Part shown: positions 26,925-35,714 of the stretch, one piece after another
Layout of the letters: each line of letters begins with the position of its first letter
How positions within the stretch are numbered: the stretch's first letter is position 1
Source of the DNA: Aliivibrio finisterrensis_A
GTDB lineage: Bacteria > Pseudomonadota > Gammaproteobacteria > Enterobacterales > Vibrionaceae
Assembly: GCF_004167675.1 (NCBI RefSeq)
Contig: NZ_SEZQ01000015.1
Strand: one strand, 5' to 3'
Length of the DNA stretch: 64,000 nucleotides
The notes under the pieces: model-generated
Databases searched by the model: none
What the model was told of the DNA's origin: nothing
What the model saw: the letters and a program-made list of their open reading frames with translations, nothing else
Program-made: the position numbers and the translations under genes

Positions 26925-27620
26925 TTAAATTCCTAGCTCATCAAATAATGAATCATCAAAATCTTGAGAGTTATCCTTTTTACTCTCTGATTTTTGATTC
27001 TGTCCTGATTTATGCTGCTCAAAAAGGTCATCAGCATTAAATTCTTCTTCCTCTTCAAATTCTTCAAGTTGAATAAATTCAGTTTTATCCATTGCTAGTT
27101 CAAGATAGAAGATATGATTATTTTCTGTAGTAAAAGTAACGCGACGGGCTTGAGGGCGATCTAAATTCGTATCAACTGATAAGATCACTTGTTTGTTTAG
27201 TGAAAGCATCTTTGGTTGGTTTTGTGAGATCGTCGTTTGCAATGTTTTGCGGATCTGGCCTGTAAAGTCACCAACGATTTGGTTCATTAATTCACCAAGA
27301 ACATCTCCAACTTCATCTGACGTGTGCAAAATAGCAAGCTCTTCATCTGGCATGCCCATATTACGCATATACTTTGTATACAATTCTAGTGCGGCATCTT
27401 TAGTAAAGTTTGTTACTACTAATCCAGAGAAGCCCCCATCAAAGAGAACAAAACACCCAAAGTCTGGCTTTAAACTAGTCTTAGTGATTTTTTGAACCAT
27501 TGCTGAATAGTTCACTGAACTTTGAGTTGCTTTACTTAATACCCCTGACATTGAGCGACATAAAGTTAATAGGATATCGTCCGTTGTAATTATTTTTGAT
27601 TTTCTTATTGCTGGTTTCAT
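26925..27620 (-). CDS. CheX/CheC-like protein, DUF3334 family
   Basis: 231 residues. The region TSDEVGDVLGELMNQIVGDFTG carries the E-x2-N pattern of the CheC/CheX/FliY phosphatase fold, which removes phosphate from CheY-like proteins; a tail rich in Glu, Asp and Ser follows (about 175-231). Vibrio genomes carry this as DUF3334. I start at ATG 27620, 7 bases after AGAGA; the GTG at 27644 has no ribosome site. No chemotaxis genes lie nearby, but a pseudo-receiver protein is 3.4 kb away. Confidence 0.75.
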   Translation of the reverse strand: MKPAIRKSKIITTDDILLTLCRSMSGVLSKATQSSVNYSAMVQKITKTSLKPDFGCFVLFDGGFSGLVVTNFTKDAALELYTKYMRNMGMPDEELAILHTSDEVGDVLGELMNQIVGDFTGQIRKTLQTTISQNQPKMLSLNKQVILSVDTNLDRPQARRVTFTTENNHIFYLELAMDKTEFIQLEEFEEEEEFNADDLFEQHKSGQNQKSESKKDNSQDFDDSLFDELGI

Positions 27621-27800
27621 AGTGTTCTCTATTAAAAATGTCACCGATATTAATTATCAAAGCAAAATATGTGCCTTTAAAGTGACAAATAATTATCGGA
27701 TATAGCATATACCGGATGTTTTATCCATTCGAGATGTTGTAAAGTGTGTATAGAACAACATAGTGACGCTGAGGATCAGCGATTAAAGGAGCATGGAGCA

Positions 27801-30800
27801 ATGTTACCAGTATTACCATTCCAATCTACTATTGACCCCAAAGTAGTTGGTTATTTAGATGCATTAAAGAAAACCGATTTTAGTGGTGATATCGAAACAA
27901 CCTATTCGAGTCGTTTAGCCGTATCAACCGACAACAGTGTTTATCAACAATTGCCACAAGCAGTATTGTTGCCAAGAACCACCAAAGACGTTGAGTGCCT
28001 AACCAAATTAGCAAACCAAGAACAGTATAAAAGCATCACATTTTCTCCTCGTGGTGGTGGAACAGGCACAAATGGACAATCATTAACAAAAGGCATTGTG
28101 GTCGATTTATCACGCCATATGAATAACGTTCTTGAGATCAATATTGAACAAGGCTGGGCGAGAGTTCAAACCGGTTTAATTAAAGATCAATTAAATGATG
28201 CACTTCGACCTCATGGTTTTTTCTTTTCACCTGATTTATCAACCAGTAACCGTGCAACCATTGGTGGGATGATTAATACCGATGCATCGGGGCAAGGTTC
28301 ACTTAAATATGGAAAAACCTCCGATCATGTATTAGGAATTACAGCCGTTCTTGCTAATGGCTCGTATTTGAATACAGAGCTCACTTATGATGAACAGCCA
28401 GATCCTATACAGTCTGTTTTAGATGTTACTGCTGGAGTTTGTCGCCAAAATCGTCAAAAAATAGAAGATAAGTTCCCTCCATTGAATCGTTTTTTAACGG
28501 GATACGATTTAAAAAACGCATTAAATACAGAAACCGATCAATTCGATATAACGCGAGTGTTATGTGGGGCAGAAGGGTCATTAGCCTTTTTAACCGAAGC
28601 GAAAGTCAATATCACGCCTATTCCAAAAGCCAGAACCTTAATCAATGTAAAATATGATACGTTTGATGCAGCATTACGAAATGCCCCATTTATGGTTGAA
28701 GCTAATGCGCTTTCAGTAGAAACCATCGATTCAAGAGTACTGAATTTTGCAAAGCAAGACATTGTTTGGCATAGCGTTAGTGATTTAATTGCTGATGTTC
28801 CAAACAAAGAAATGCTTGGCTTAAATATGGTGGAGTTTGCAGGAACAGAGCCAAAAGTGGTTGAACGACAAGTTTCGGATCTTATTGTAAAGTTAGATCA
28901 ACTTATTGAGTCAGAAGCTGCCGGTATTATTGGTTATCAAATAACGCAAGATGTAGCTAGCATTGGTCGTATTTATACGATGCGAAAAAAAGCCGTGGGA
29001 TTATTAGGTGCAACGAAAGGGGCAGCAAAGCCTGTTGCTTTTGCTGAAGATACCTGTGTGCCACCAGAGAACTTGGCTGATTTTATTCAAGAGTTTAGAG
29101 AGTTATTAGATTCACATCAGCTCAACTACGGCATGTTTGGCCACGTTGATGCTGGAGTACTGCATGTACGTCCTGCGTTAGATATGTGCGATCCAAAACA
29201 AGAAGCATTAATGCATACCATTTCAGATCAAGTGGTTGCTTTAGTGTCAAAATACGGTGGTTTAATGTGGGGGGAGCACGGTAAAGGCTTCCGTTCAGAG
29301 TATGGACCTGAGTTTTTTGGTGAAGAGCTATTTCTAGAGTTACGTCGCGTGAAAAGTGCTTTTGACCCTCACAATAAAATGAATCCGGGAAAAATCTGTA
29401 CGCCGTTAGACAGTAATGATGAATTGGTTAAAGTAAGTGATACAAAGCGTGGATATTATGACCGTCAAATTCCAATTGAAGTAAGAGATAGCTTTAATCA
29501 AGCGATGGAATGTAATGGTAATGGTTTGTGCTTTAATTATGAAACAAGCTCACCAATGTGCCCATCAATGAAAGTAACAGCAGATCGTCGTCACTCTCCA
29601 AAAGGGCGAGCAGGGCTTGTTCGTGAATGGTTGCGCCAATTATCAGAACAAGGAATTGATCCTGTTGAGTTAGAGCGAGAACTTCTAACAAAGCGTCCTT
29701 CGATTAAGCAAATTATAGATCGTATTCGAAATCGTATAAATAAAGATAAAGAATACGATTATTCGCATGAAGTGCATGACGCAATGATGGGCTGTTTAGC
29801 TTGTAAAGCCTGCGCAAGCCAATGTCCAATTAAAGTGGATGTACCTAGTTTTCGTTCGCGTTTTTTAAATATCTATCACAGCCGTTATCAGCGACCAATG
29901 AAAGATTACATGGTGGCGAATATTGAAACTATGTTGCCGCTCATGGCTAAAGTACCCAAAATGATTAATGGCATATTAAAACAATCTGCAACGAAAACGT
30001 TAACGAAAAAAATAGTAGGCTATGTTGATATGCCTTTACTGTCTGTTCCCACGTTAGCTGAACACTGTCAGAAGAAAAATATTTCTCCATTTAACCTAGA
30101 AAAATTGAAAGGTATTTCTGAAAAGGAACGTAAGAAGTATGTACTGATTGTTCAAGATCCGTTCACTAGTTATTATGACGCTGGTGTCGTGAGTGATTTT
30201 GTTGAACTCATTCAACGCCTAGGATTAAAGCCCGTATTGTTGCCATTTAAACCCAATGGCAAAGCACAGCATGTAAAAGGTTTTTTAAAACAGTTTACAA
30301 CTACAGCTCAAACAACAAGTGAGTTTTTAAATCAAGTTTCCGAATTAAAAATACCAATGGTTGGCGTAGATCCTGCATTAGTTCTTTGCTATCGGGATGA
30401 ATACAATGAAATTTTGGCGGATAACCGTGGTGATTTTACAGTTTTGACAGTGCATGAGTGGTTGTATCCTAAGCTATCTTCTTTTGATAAAGCGACGGTG
30501 TTTGATACAAGGCCTTGGCAATTATTTGCCCATTGTACTGAAAAAACTAAAATGCCAAATGCTGAAAAGGAATGGGGCGAGATATTTACTCATTTTGGAT
30601 TAACATTAAATACGGTCCCGGTAGGTTGCTGTGGTATGGCTGGTACTTATGGACATGAAGCGGATAAATTAGAGAACTCAAAAGCAATTTATGATTTAAG
30701 TTGGAAAGGTAACTTAGCTAATTTAGATAAAGAGCGCTGTCTGATCACTGGGTACTCATGCCGAAGTCAAGTAAAACGCTTTGAAGGAAAACAATTGCAG

Positions 30801-30833
30801 CATCCTTTACAAGCGATATTGACGAATATTTAA
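27801..30833 (+). CDS. ydiJ: FAD-linked dehydrogenase with Fe-S domain, YdiJ-like
   Basis: 1,010 residues: an N-terminal FAD_binding_4 oxidase (SPRGGGTGTNGQ, STSNRATIGGMINTDASGQG), a C-terminal FAD-oxidase cap, a ferredoxin-like domain (GCLACKACASQCPIKVD) and a cysteine-rich end (VGCCGMAGTYGHE). The order and sequence match E. coli YdiJ, reported to oxidise D-2-hydroxyglutarate; D-lactate dehydrogenases of this family are the alternative. I start at ATG 27801 because AAGGAG lies 9 bases upstream and MLPVLP aligns with MIPQIS of YdiJ; the GTG at 27744 would add 19 residues. Confidence 0.88.
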   Translation: MLPVLPFQSTIDPKVVGYLDALKKTDFSGDIETTYSSRLAVSTDNSVYQQLPQAVLLPRTTKDVECLTKLANQEQYKSITFSPRGGGTGTNGQSLTKGIVVDLSRHMNNVLEINIEQGWARVQTGLIKDQLNDALRPHGFFFSPDLSTSNRATIGGMINTDASGQGSLKYGKTSDHVLGITAVLANGSYLNTELTYDEQPDPIQSVLDVTAGVCRQNRQKIEDKFPPLNRFLTGYDLKNALNTETDQFDITRVLCGAEGSLAFLTEAKVNITPIPKARTLINVKYDTFDAALRNAPFMVEANALSVETIDSRVLNFAKQDIVWHSVSDLIADVPNKEMLGLNMVEFAGTEPKVVERQVSDLIVKLDQLIESEAAGIIGYQITQDVASIGRIYTMRKKAVGLLGATKGAAKPVAFAEDTCVPPENLADFIQEFRELLDSHQLNYGMFGHVDAGVLHVRPALDMCDPKQEALMHTISDQVVALVSKYGGLMWGEHGKGFRSEYGPEFFGEELFLELRRVKSAFDPHNKMNPGKICTPLDSNDELVKVSDTKRGYYDRQIPIEVRDSFNQAMECNGNGLCFNYETSSPMCPSMKVTADRRHSPKGRAGLVREWLRQLSEQGIDPVELERELLTKRPSIKQIIDRIRNRINKDKEYDYSHEVHDAMMGCLACKACASQCPIKVDVPSFRSRFLNIYHSRYQRPMKDYMVANIETMLPLMAKVPKMINGILKQSATKTLTKKIVGYVDMPLLSVPTLAEHCQKKNISPFNLEKLKGISEKERKKYVLIVQDPFTSYYDAGVVSDFVELIQRLGLKPVLLPFKPNGKAQHVKGFLKQFTTTAQTTSEFLNQVSELKIPMVGVDPALVLCYRDEYNEILADNRGDFTVLTVHEWLYPKLSSFDKATVFDTRPWQLFAHCTEKTKMPNAEKEWGEIFTHFGLTLNTVPVGCCGMAGTYGHEADKLENSKAIYDLSWKGNLANLDKERCLITGYSCRSQVKRFEGKQLQHPLQAILTNI

Positions 30834-30993
30834 ATAGCTTAATTCTGCGTTATTTTGTGATAAAGTAGCGCAGAATTTCCGTGAGTTAGTTCACGCTATT
30901 TTACATTTATGTTGATTTTATATGTAATTTAGGGTTTTCATGTTTACGGGTTGGTGTGTTTTTGGTGTTACTTTTGTTAGAGTTATATGATAA

Positions 30994-32586
30994 ATGAGCA
31001 GTGCCGAGTTAATTAGACGCATTCCGCAAATGAATGTGTTGGTTTTTACTGAAAAAAGAGAGCGTAGTACTCAGATCCGTCAGTTTTTTCAGAAAGCAGG
31101 CTTTAAGAGTGCGGATTCTTTTAATGTCAGTATGAGAGCTTCAGAATTACCTGTCTATGACTATTATTTTATTGAATACCATTATGCTGATCATGAAGTG
31201 ATTTGTGAGATAGTTAACCACGCTCGTGAAAAAACCAAGTTTGGTAAACGTCCTATTTTTATTATCGATATTGATAATGATGACTCATTAATTGATGACA
31301 TTAATGCAAGAGAGTTATTTCCTGATTTTGTTGTTAATAGCCCAATTAATTTTGGTTATATAGATGATTTGATTAAGAAATCTTTTAATTTAACCTTGCT
31401 TATAGAAAAGTTAGTGGGCGAAGTCAAAGGGTCTCAATCCGCTTTTATTCAGCGCGCGCAGACTTATCCAGGAACGTATAAAAATCGAATGTTACTCAAT
31501 ATGACTTTAGAAGAGTTGTATAAAGCGAAAGATTTTTCAACATTTAAAAAAGTGTATCAGCGTCACGACAAAAGTGAAATAATGCCTCAGAATTTAATGG
31601 CGTATTGTAATGTGGTAGAAAAACCAAAAGCAATCCCTGTTCTTGAGCTTTTACTTCGTTCGAAAAAGTACTTATTCAAAGCAAACTTAATGCTTGCTGA
31701 TATTTATACAGAAGCAAAACAACTATCTAAAGTTCAAGCTTTTTTAGCAAAAGCTTTTGAACATAATCCAAAAAATGATAATGCTTTCTATTCTTATTTA
31801 AAATTTATCATTGAAAATAATGAACCTGCATTAGTGCATAATATGGTAATGAAGCGTTTTTATCATATAGGTATTAATCCTACGACATTAAATCGTATGA
31901 TCATGGATATTGCAGACGTTGTTTATAAGTCAAATATGACCTTAAATAAAGAACAGTATCGTCGTTATTTTGGGCAACTTATTATTACGCTAAAAAAACG
32001 TATAGCGATGGATAAGCGTGATGAATTACAGGGTTATATTAATATTTTCATTGCCCGTCAATTATACAAGCAAGGTAAGCGTTATAAAGCCAAGGCAATA
32101 GCAACTACCTGTTATCACCGCTTTTTATCTGAGCGAAAAGTTGCATCAGATGAGTTCCGTGTTGCTGCTTTTGGTGTATTAGCAATGTCTGGCGAGGTAA
32201 AGCTGTGTGTTAGTCTATATAAAATATTTGATCAAGCTAACCTAAAAAAGAATGCGCCTCAGTTGTTACAACAAGGGATGACGCATTTTCAAAAATTAAA
32301 CAAAGTTTACCAATGGCTAAGAGGACAAAAGTCTTCAGATGAAAATAAAGCACAACTGATTAAAATTGGTCAAACGTACCCTTATTCATCAGACTTAAAC
32401 TACATGCTGCTTACTCTAACGCTAAAAGGTAAAAATTTGATGAAAGATCCTGAAAATATTAAACAATGTTTAACGGTGATTCATCGAATGGAAAGAACAA
32501 ATAACACAGCTGGTTATGAAAACGTAATGTCATCCGTTGAACAAAATAAGAAAATCTTAATTGATGTTTTGTTGGGTGGTTCATAG
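30994..32586 (+). CDS. Pseudo-receiver protein with helical-repeat region
   Basis: 530 residues. Residues 12-130 look like a response-regulator receiver (MNVLVFTEKRERSTQIRQ, then the beta-3 strand YYFIEYHY and the beta-5 strand DFVVNSPINF). The phospho-Asp position is Glu61 and the beta-5 Lys is replaced by Ser, so normal phosphorylation is unlikely. From about 150 to 520 the protein is helical with TPR-like stretches (LMLADIYTEAKQLSKVQAFL), ending LLGGS. I recognise it only as a Vibrio-type hypothetical. ATG 30994 has a poor ribosome site. It is monocistronic. Confidence 0.65.
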   Translation: MSSAELIRRIPQMNVLVFTEKRERSTQIRQFFQKAGFKSADSFNVSMRASELPVYDYYFIEYHYADHEVICEIVNHAREKTKFGKRPIFIIDIDNDDSLIDDINARELFPDFVVNSPINFGYIDDLIKKSFNLTLLIEKLVGEVKGSQSAFIQRAQTYPGTYKNRMLLNMTLEELYKAKDFSTFKKVYQRHDKSEIMPQNLMAYCNVVEKPKAIPVLELLLRSKKYLFKANLMLADIYTEAKQLSKVQAFLAKAFEHNPKNDNAFYSYLKFIIENNEPALVHNMVMKRFYHIGINPTTLNRMIMDIADVVYKSNMTLNKEQYRRYFGQLIITLKKRIAMDKRDELQGYINIFIARQLYKQGKRYKAKAIATTCYHRFLSERKVASDEFRVAAFGVLAMSGEVKLCVSLYKIFDQANLKKNAPQLLQQGMTHFQKLNKVYQWLRGQKSSDENKAQLIKIGQTYPYSSDLNYMLLTLTLKGKNLMKDPENIKQCLTVIHRMERTNNTAGYENVMSSVEQNKKILIDVLLGGS

Positions 32587-32711
32587 ATTTAGCTAATTTT
32601 TTGCTCAATAGGTTTCATCCATCACAGAGATAGGAAAGAGTGATTTAGCTTTTTTCCAAAAATAGTCCACACTTAAGTTATCAAAACTGATTGATAGCAC
32701 GTTAGGGGGCT

Positions 32712-33131
32712 ATGATGGAAAATAAAAAAGTAAAACAATACATGAGTGCACGACCTCTTTATTTGACAGCGGATATGTCATTATCAGCGGCTTTGGATCA
32801 ATTTATTACTTCGCAGCATATTGGCGGCCCTGTTGTAAATGAACAACGTGAAGTGATTGGCTTCATTTCAGAGCAGGATTTGATTAAGTCGTTAATTGGT
32901 GTAAGTTACCATTGCCAAGACACGCACGTTGTTGCAGATGTAATGAAAACAGAAGTACTTACGGTTACACCTGAAGATACGATTATTGATTTGGCGCAGA
33001 CTATGACTGCAAATAAACCTAAAATTTACCCAGTGGTAGAGGAAGGTAAGTTAGTTGGGATAATCACTCGTCGAAATGTACTTCAGGCATTGAGTGAGTC
33101 AATTGGACATTGTTTCAAACATCCAGTGTAG
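32712..33131 (+). CDS. Tandem CBS-domain protein
   Basis: 139 residues made of two CBS motifs (about 8-62 and 75-130: MSARPLYLTADMSLSAALDQ, GPVVNEQREVIGFISEQDLI, VMKTEVLTVTPEDTIIDLA, YPVVEEGKLVGIITRRNVL). Such pairs bind adenosyl nucleotides and act as energy sensors. Two adjacent ATGs (32712, 32715) follow a GGGGG ribosome site. An intrinsic terminator follows. Confidence 0.9.
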   Translation: MMENKKVKQYMSARPLYLTADMSLSAALDQFITSQHIGGPVVNEQREVIGFISEQDLIKSLIGVSYHCQDTHVVADVMKTEVLTVTPEDTIIDLAQTMTANKPKIYPVVEEGKLVGIITRRNVLQALSESIGHCFKHPV

Positions 33132-33165
33132 AATTTATAGCTATAAAATTTGATATAAATAAAAT

Positions 33166-33188
33166 AAGACACTTCGGTGTCTTTTTTT
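33166..33188 (+). terminator. Terminator of the CBS gene
   Basis: AAGACAC-TTCG-GTGTCTT, a stable UUCG tetraloop hairpin, followed by a T-run. Confidence 0.93.
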
Positions 33189-33208
33189 ATATGTGAGTAA
33201 ATTTATTC

Positions 33209-33240
33209 TTGACCCTGGAGTTAACTCTAAGGTCTATAGT
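33209..33240 (+). promoter_or_regulatory. MerR/ZntR-type metal-responsive promoter of zntA
   Basis: TTGACC (33209-33214) and TATAGT (33235-33240) are separated by 20 bases, the over-long spacer typical of MerR-family promoters. The spacer holds the dyad ACCCTGGAGTTAACTCTAAGGT's arms (ACC.T.GAG and CTC.A.GGT around TTAA, 33212-33233), nearly the E. coli zntA operator. ZntR would twist this DNA when Zn, Cd or Pb is bound. No zntR gene is in the window. Confidence 0.85.
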
Positions 33241-33281
33241 TAGTGTAGTTAAACAAATTACCTAACAGAAAGGATATTCTC

Positions 33282-35597
33282 ATGTGTACTGCTCATAAAA
33301 CCACTCATAGCCAAGATCATAAGCATAACCCATCAAGCTCATGCTGTGCTGCACCAAAAATCACTTCGATAAAAGCAGAAAGCGCGGTAGTTGATTGCTG
33401 TAGCAGCGTTGATAAAGCAACAGATACGGACTCATGTTGTGGAAGTGATCCTGGGGAGTCGGACCCCTTAGTTGTCACCTCTAAAACATCGAATAACGGT
33501 TCGTTATCTCGCAGCTGGCTTATTGCTGATATGGATTGTCCAAGCTGTGCTGCTAAATTGAAAAAGGCCATTCTTGCCATCCCAGAAGTTATTGATGCAA
33601 ATGTAATCTTTTCGACAGAGAAACTGACCGTAAGAACAAATAGTGAAGCTGTATTTGCTCAGGTTATTAGCGTTGCTAAGATTACGGGATTTCCCTTGTC
33701 CGATATGGGGTCGAAAAGTACATCTGAGACCGAATCTCAGCCATTTTGGAAAAAAAATTTACTGCTATTAATCTTGGTTGCCTTTTTAGTTATTGCAACG
33801 GGTATTAATTTAGTCAATAAAGAGCTAGGTACTATCGCATTCACTGTTGCTGGCTTGTTTGGTTTAATTCCTATTGGCCGTAAAGCCATTCGTTTAGCAA
33901 AAAATGGTTCCCCATTCTCAATTGAAACGTTAATGACAGTAGCAGCTATTGGTGCTGTGTATTTAGGTGAAACGGTTGAAGCCGCAATGGTTATCTTATT
34001 GTTTATGTTAGGTGAACAATTAGAAGGCTACGCATCGGCGAAAGCAAGAAGTGGCGTTAAAGCATTAATGGATTTAGTGCCAGATACCGCACTACGAATT
34101 AATAGTGATGGAACCAAAGAAGAAGTTGCAGCCTCTGAATTAAATGTAGGAGATCGTGTTCAGGTGAGTCCTGGTGATCGATTAGCTGCAGATGCAATTT
34201 TACTTTCTGAGTTTGCTTCGTTTGATGAAAGTGCGCTAACGGGCGAATCCGTACCTGTTGATAAAAGAACAAATGATAGATTGATGGCAGGTTCTATTGT
34301 TAATGATCGTATCATTGAAATTCAGATAACATCAGCTCAAGGTGAGAATGCAATTGATCGTATTCTTCATCTAATAGAAGAAGCAGAATCACGTAAAGCC
34401 CCATTAGAGCGTTTCCTGGATAAGTTCAGCCGTTGGTACACACCAGCAATGATGCTATTGTCGCTATTAGTTATCATTATTCCACCGCTTATGTTTGGTC
34501 AATCATGGGATACATGGATTTATCGAGGTTTAGCAATGCTATTGATTGCTTGTCCTTGTGCGTTAGTAATATCAACACCAGCAGCGATTACTTCTGGTTT
34601 AGCTACAGCGGCAAAACGTGGTGCATTAATTAAAGGGGGCGCTGCATTAGAAGAGCTTGGCCATATTCAAAATATCGCATTTGATAAGACGGGGACACTA
34701 ACCCAAGGTAAGCCAGAACTGACTGATATTCGTGTTTTAGTGGAAACTGAAACTGAAGAAAGTATTTTATTTCAATCAGCAGCGGTTGAAATGGGTTCAT
34801 CTCACCCATTAGCAAGAGCCGTAGTAATAAAAGCGCAAGAACAAGGGTTAACTGTTATTGAAGCCAATGAGCGTGAAACAGTAGTTGGCAAAGGTATTAA
34901 GGGTATCGTCAATAACCAACGTATTGAATTGTATGCACCACAGCAGTTTGATGGTGAGGTTATTCCTGAAATCGAAAGTCAAATATCGTTCTTAGAGCAA
35001 CAGGGTAAAACGGTTGTACTTGTGCTGATTAATAAGCAGATCTCTGGATTATTAGCGTGGCGTGATGAACTTCGTCCTGATGCTAAAATGGCTGTAGAAA
35101 AGTTAGTTAAATTAGGTATAAAACCAATCATGCTTACTGGCGATAACGAACGCGCAGCAAAAGCGATTGCTGAAGAGTTGAATATTGACTATAAAGCGGG
35201 TTTATTGCCATCAGACAAAGTGAAATACGTTGAGTTGTTAACTGCACAGGCAAAAACAGCAATGGTCGGTGATGGTATTAATGATGCACCAGCAATGAAG
35301 ACTGCTTCTATTGGTATTGCAATGGGTGGAGGAACAGATGTTGCCCTTGAAACCGCAGATGCAGCATTAACTCATAACCGATTAGAAGAACTAGGGCCAA
35401 TGGTTGCACTATCAAAAGCAACACTGAGTAACATTCATCAGAACATTACTCTAGCGCTTGGTTTGAAAGCAGTATTCTTAGTGACTAGTTTATTTGGTAT
35501 TACTGGTTTATGGGTTGCTGTACTAGCTGACAGTGGTGCAACAGCCTTAGTTACCTTAAATGCACTTCGTTTATTACGTTTTAAAGAGAAAGAGTGA
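33282..35597 (+). CDS. zntA: Zn/Cd/Pb-exporting P1B-type ATPase
   Basis: Inner-membrane efflux pump, 771 residues. The N-terminus is rich in His and Cys (three CC pairs at residues 21-22, 39-40, 52-53). Then come the heavy-metal domain with MDCPSCAAK (84-92), membrane helices, the CPC translocation motif (424-426), the phosphorylation site DKTGTLTQG (Asp468) and MVGDGINDAPAM. The CPC motif with a HMA domain fits the ZntA/CadA group, and the ZntR-type promoter directly upstream supports zinc-type specificity. A palindromic terminator follows. Confidence 0.95.
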   Translation: MCTAHKTTHSQDHKHNPSSSCCAAPKITSIKAESAVVDCCSSVDKATDTDSCCGSDPGESDPLVVTSKTSNNGSLSRSWLIADMDCPSCAAKLKKAILAIPEVIDANVIFSTEKLTVRTNSEAVFAQVISVAKITGFPLSDMGSKSTSETESQPFWKKNLLLLILVAFLVIATGINLVNKELGTIAFTVAGLFGLIPIGRKAIRLAKNGSPFSIETLMTVAAIGAVYLGETVEAAMVILLFMLGEQLEGYASAKARSGVKALMDLVPDTALRINSDGTKEEVAASELNVGDRVQVSPGDRLAADAILLSEFASFDESALTGESVPVDKRTNDRLMAGSIVNDRIIEIQITSAQGENAIDRILHLIEEAESRKAPLERFLDKFSRWYTPAMMLLSLLVIIIPPLMFGQSWDTWIYRGLAMLLIACPCALVISTPAAITSGLATAAKRGALIKGGAALEELGHIQNIAFDKTGTLTQGKPELTDIRVLVETETEESILFQSAAVEMGSSHPLARAVVIKAQEQGLTVIEANERETVVGKGIKGIVNNQRIELYAPQQFDGEVIPEIESQISFLEQQGKTVVLVLINKQISGLLAWRDELRPDAKMAVEKLVKLGIKPIMLTGDNERAAKAIAEELNIDYKAGLLPSDKVKYVELLTAQAKTAMVGDGINDAPAMKTASIGIAMGGGTDVALETADAALTHNRLEELGPMVALSKATLSNIHQNITLALGLKAVFLVTSLFGITGLWVAVLADSGATALVTLNALRLLRFKEKE

Positions 35598-35627
35598 TAT
35601 ATACAGAATAGCAATGTAGCTTTGATG

Positions 35628-35655
35628 AGAGAGGATAGCAGCTGCCATCCTCTCT
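35628..35655. terminator. Palindromic hairpin between zntA and the lipoprotein gene
   Basis: AGAGAGGAT and ATCCTCTCT flank GCAGCTGC, giving a 28-base near-perfect palindrome between converging genes. The T-tract is weak. Confidence 0.65.
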
Positions 35656-35714
35656 ATTACTTTAGGTAACATTAGTTAAAACGTTAAAAATCAACAATAT
35701 ATTATTTGAAAATT

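Noticed and set aside
27744..27800. GTG start adding 19 residues to the YdiJ-like protein
   Set aside because: ATG 27801 has the ribosome site and aligns with the known N-terminus.
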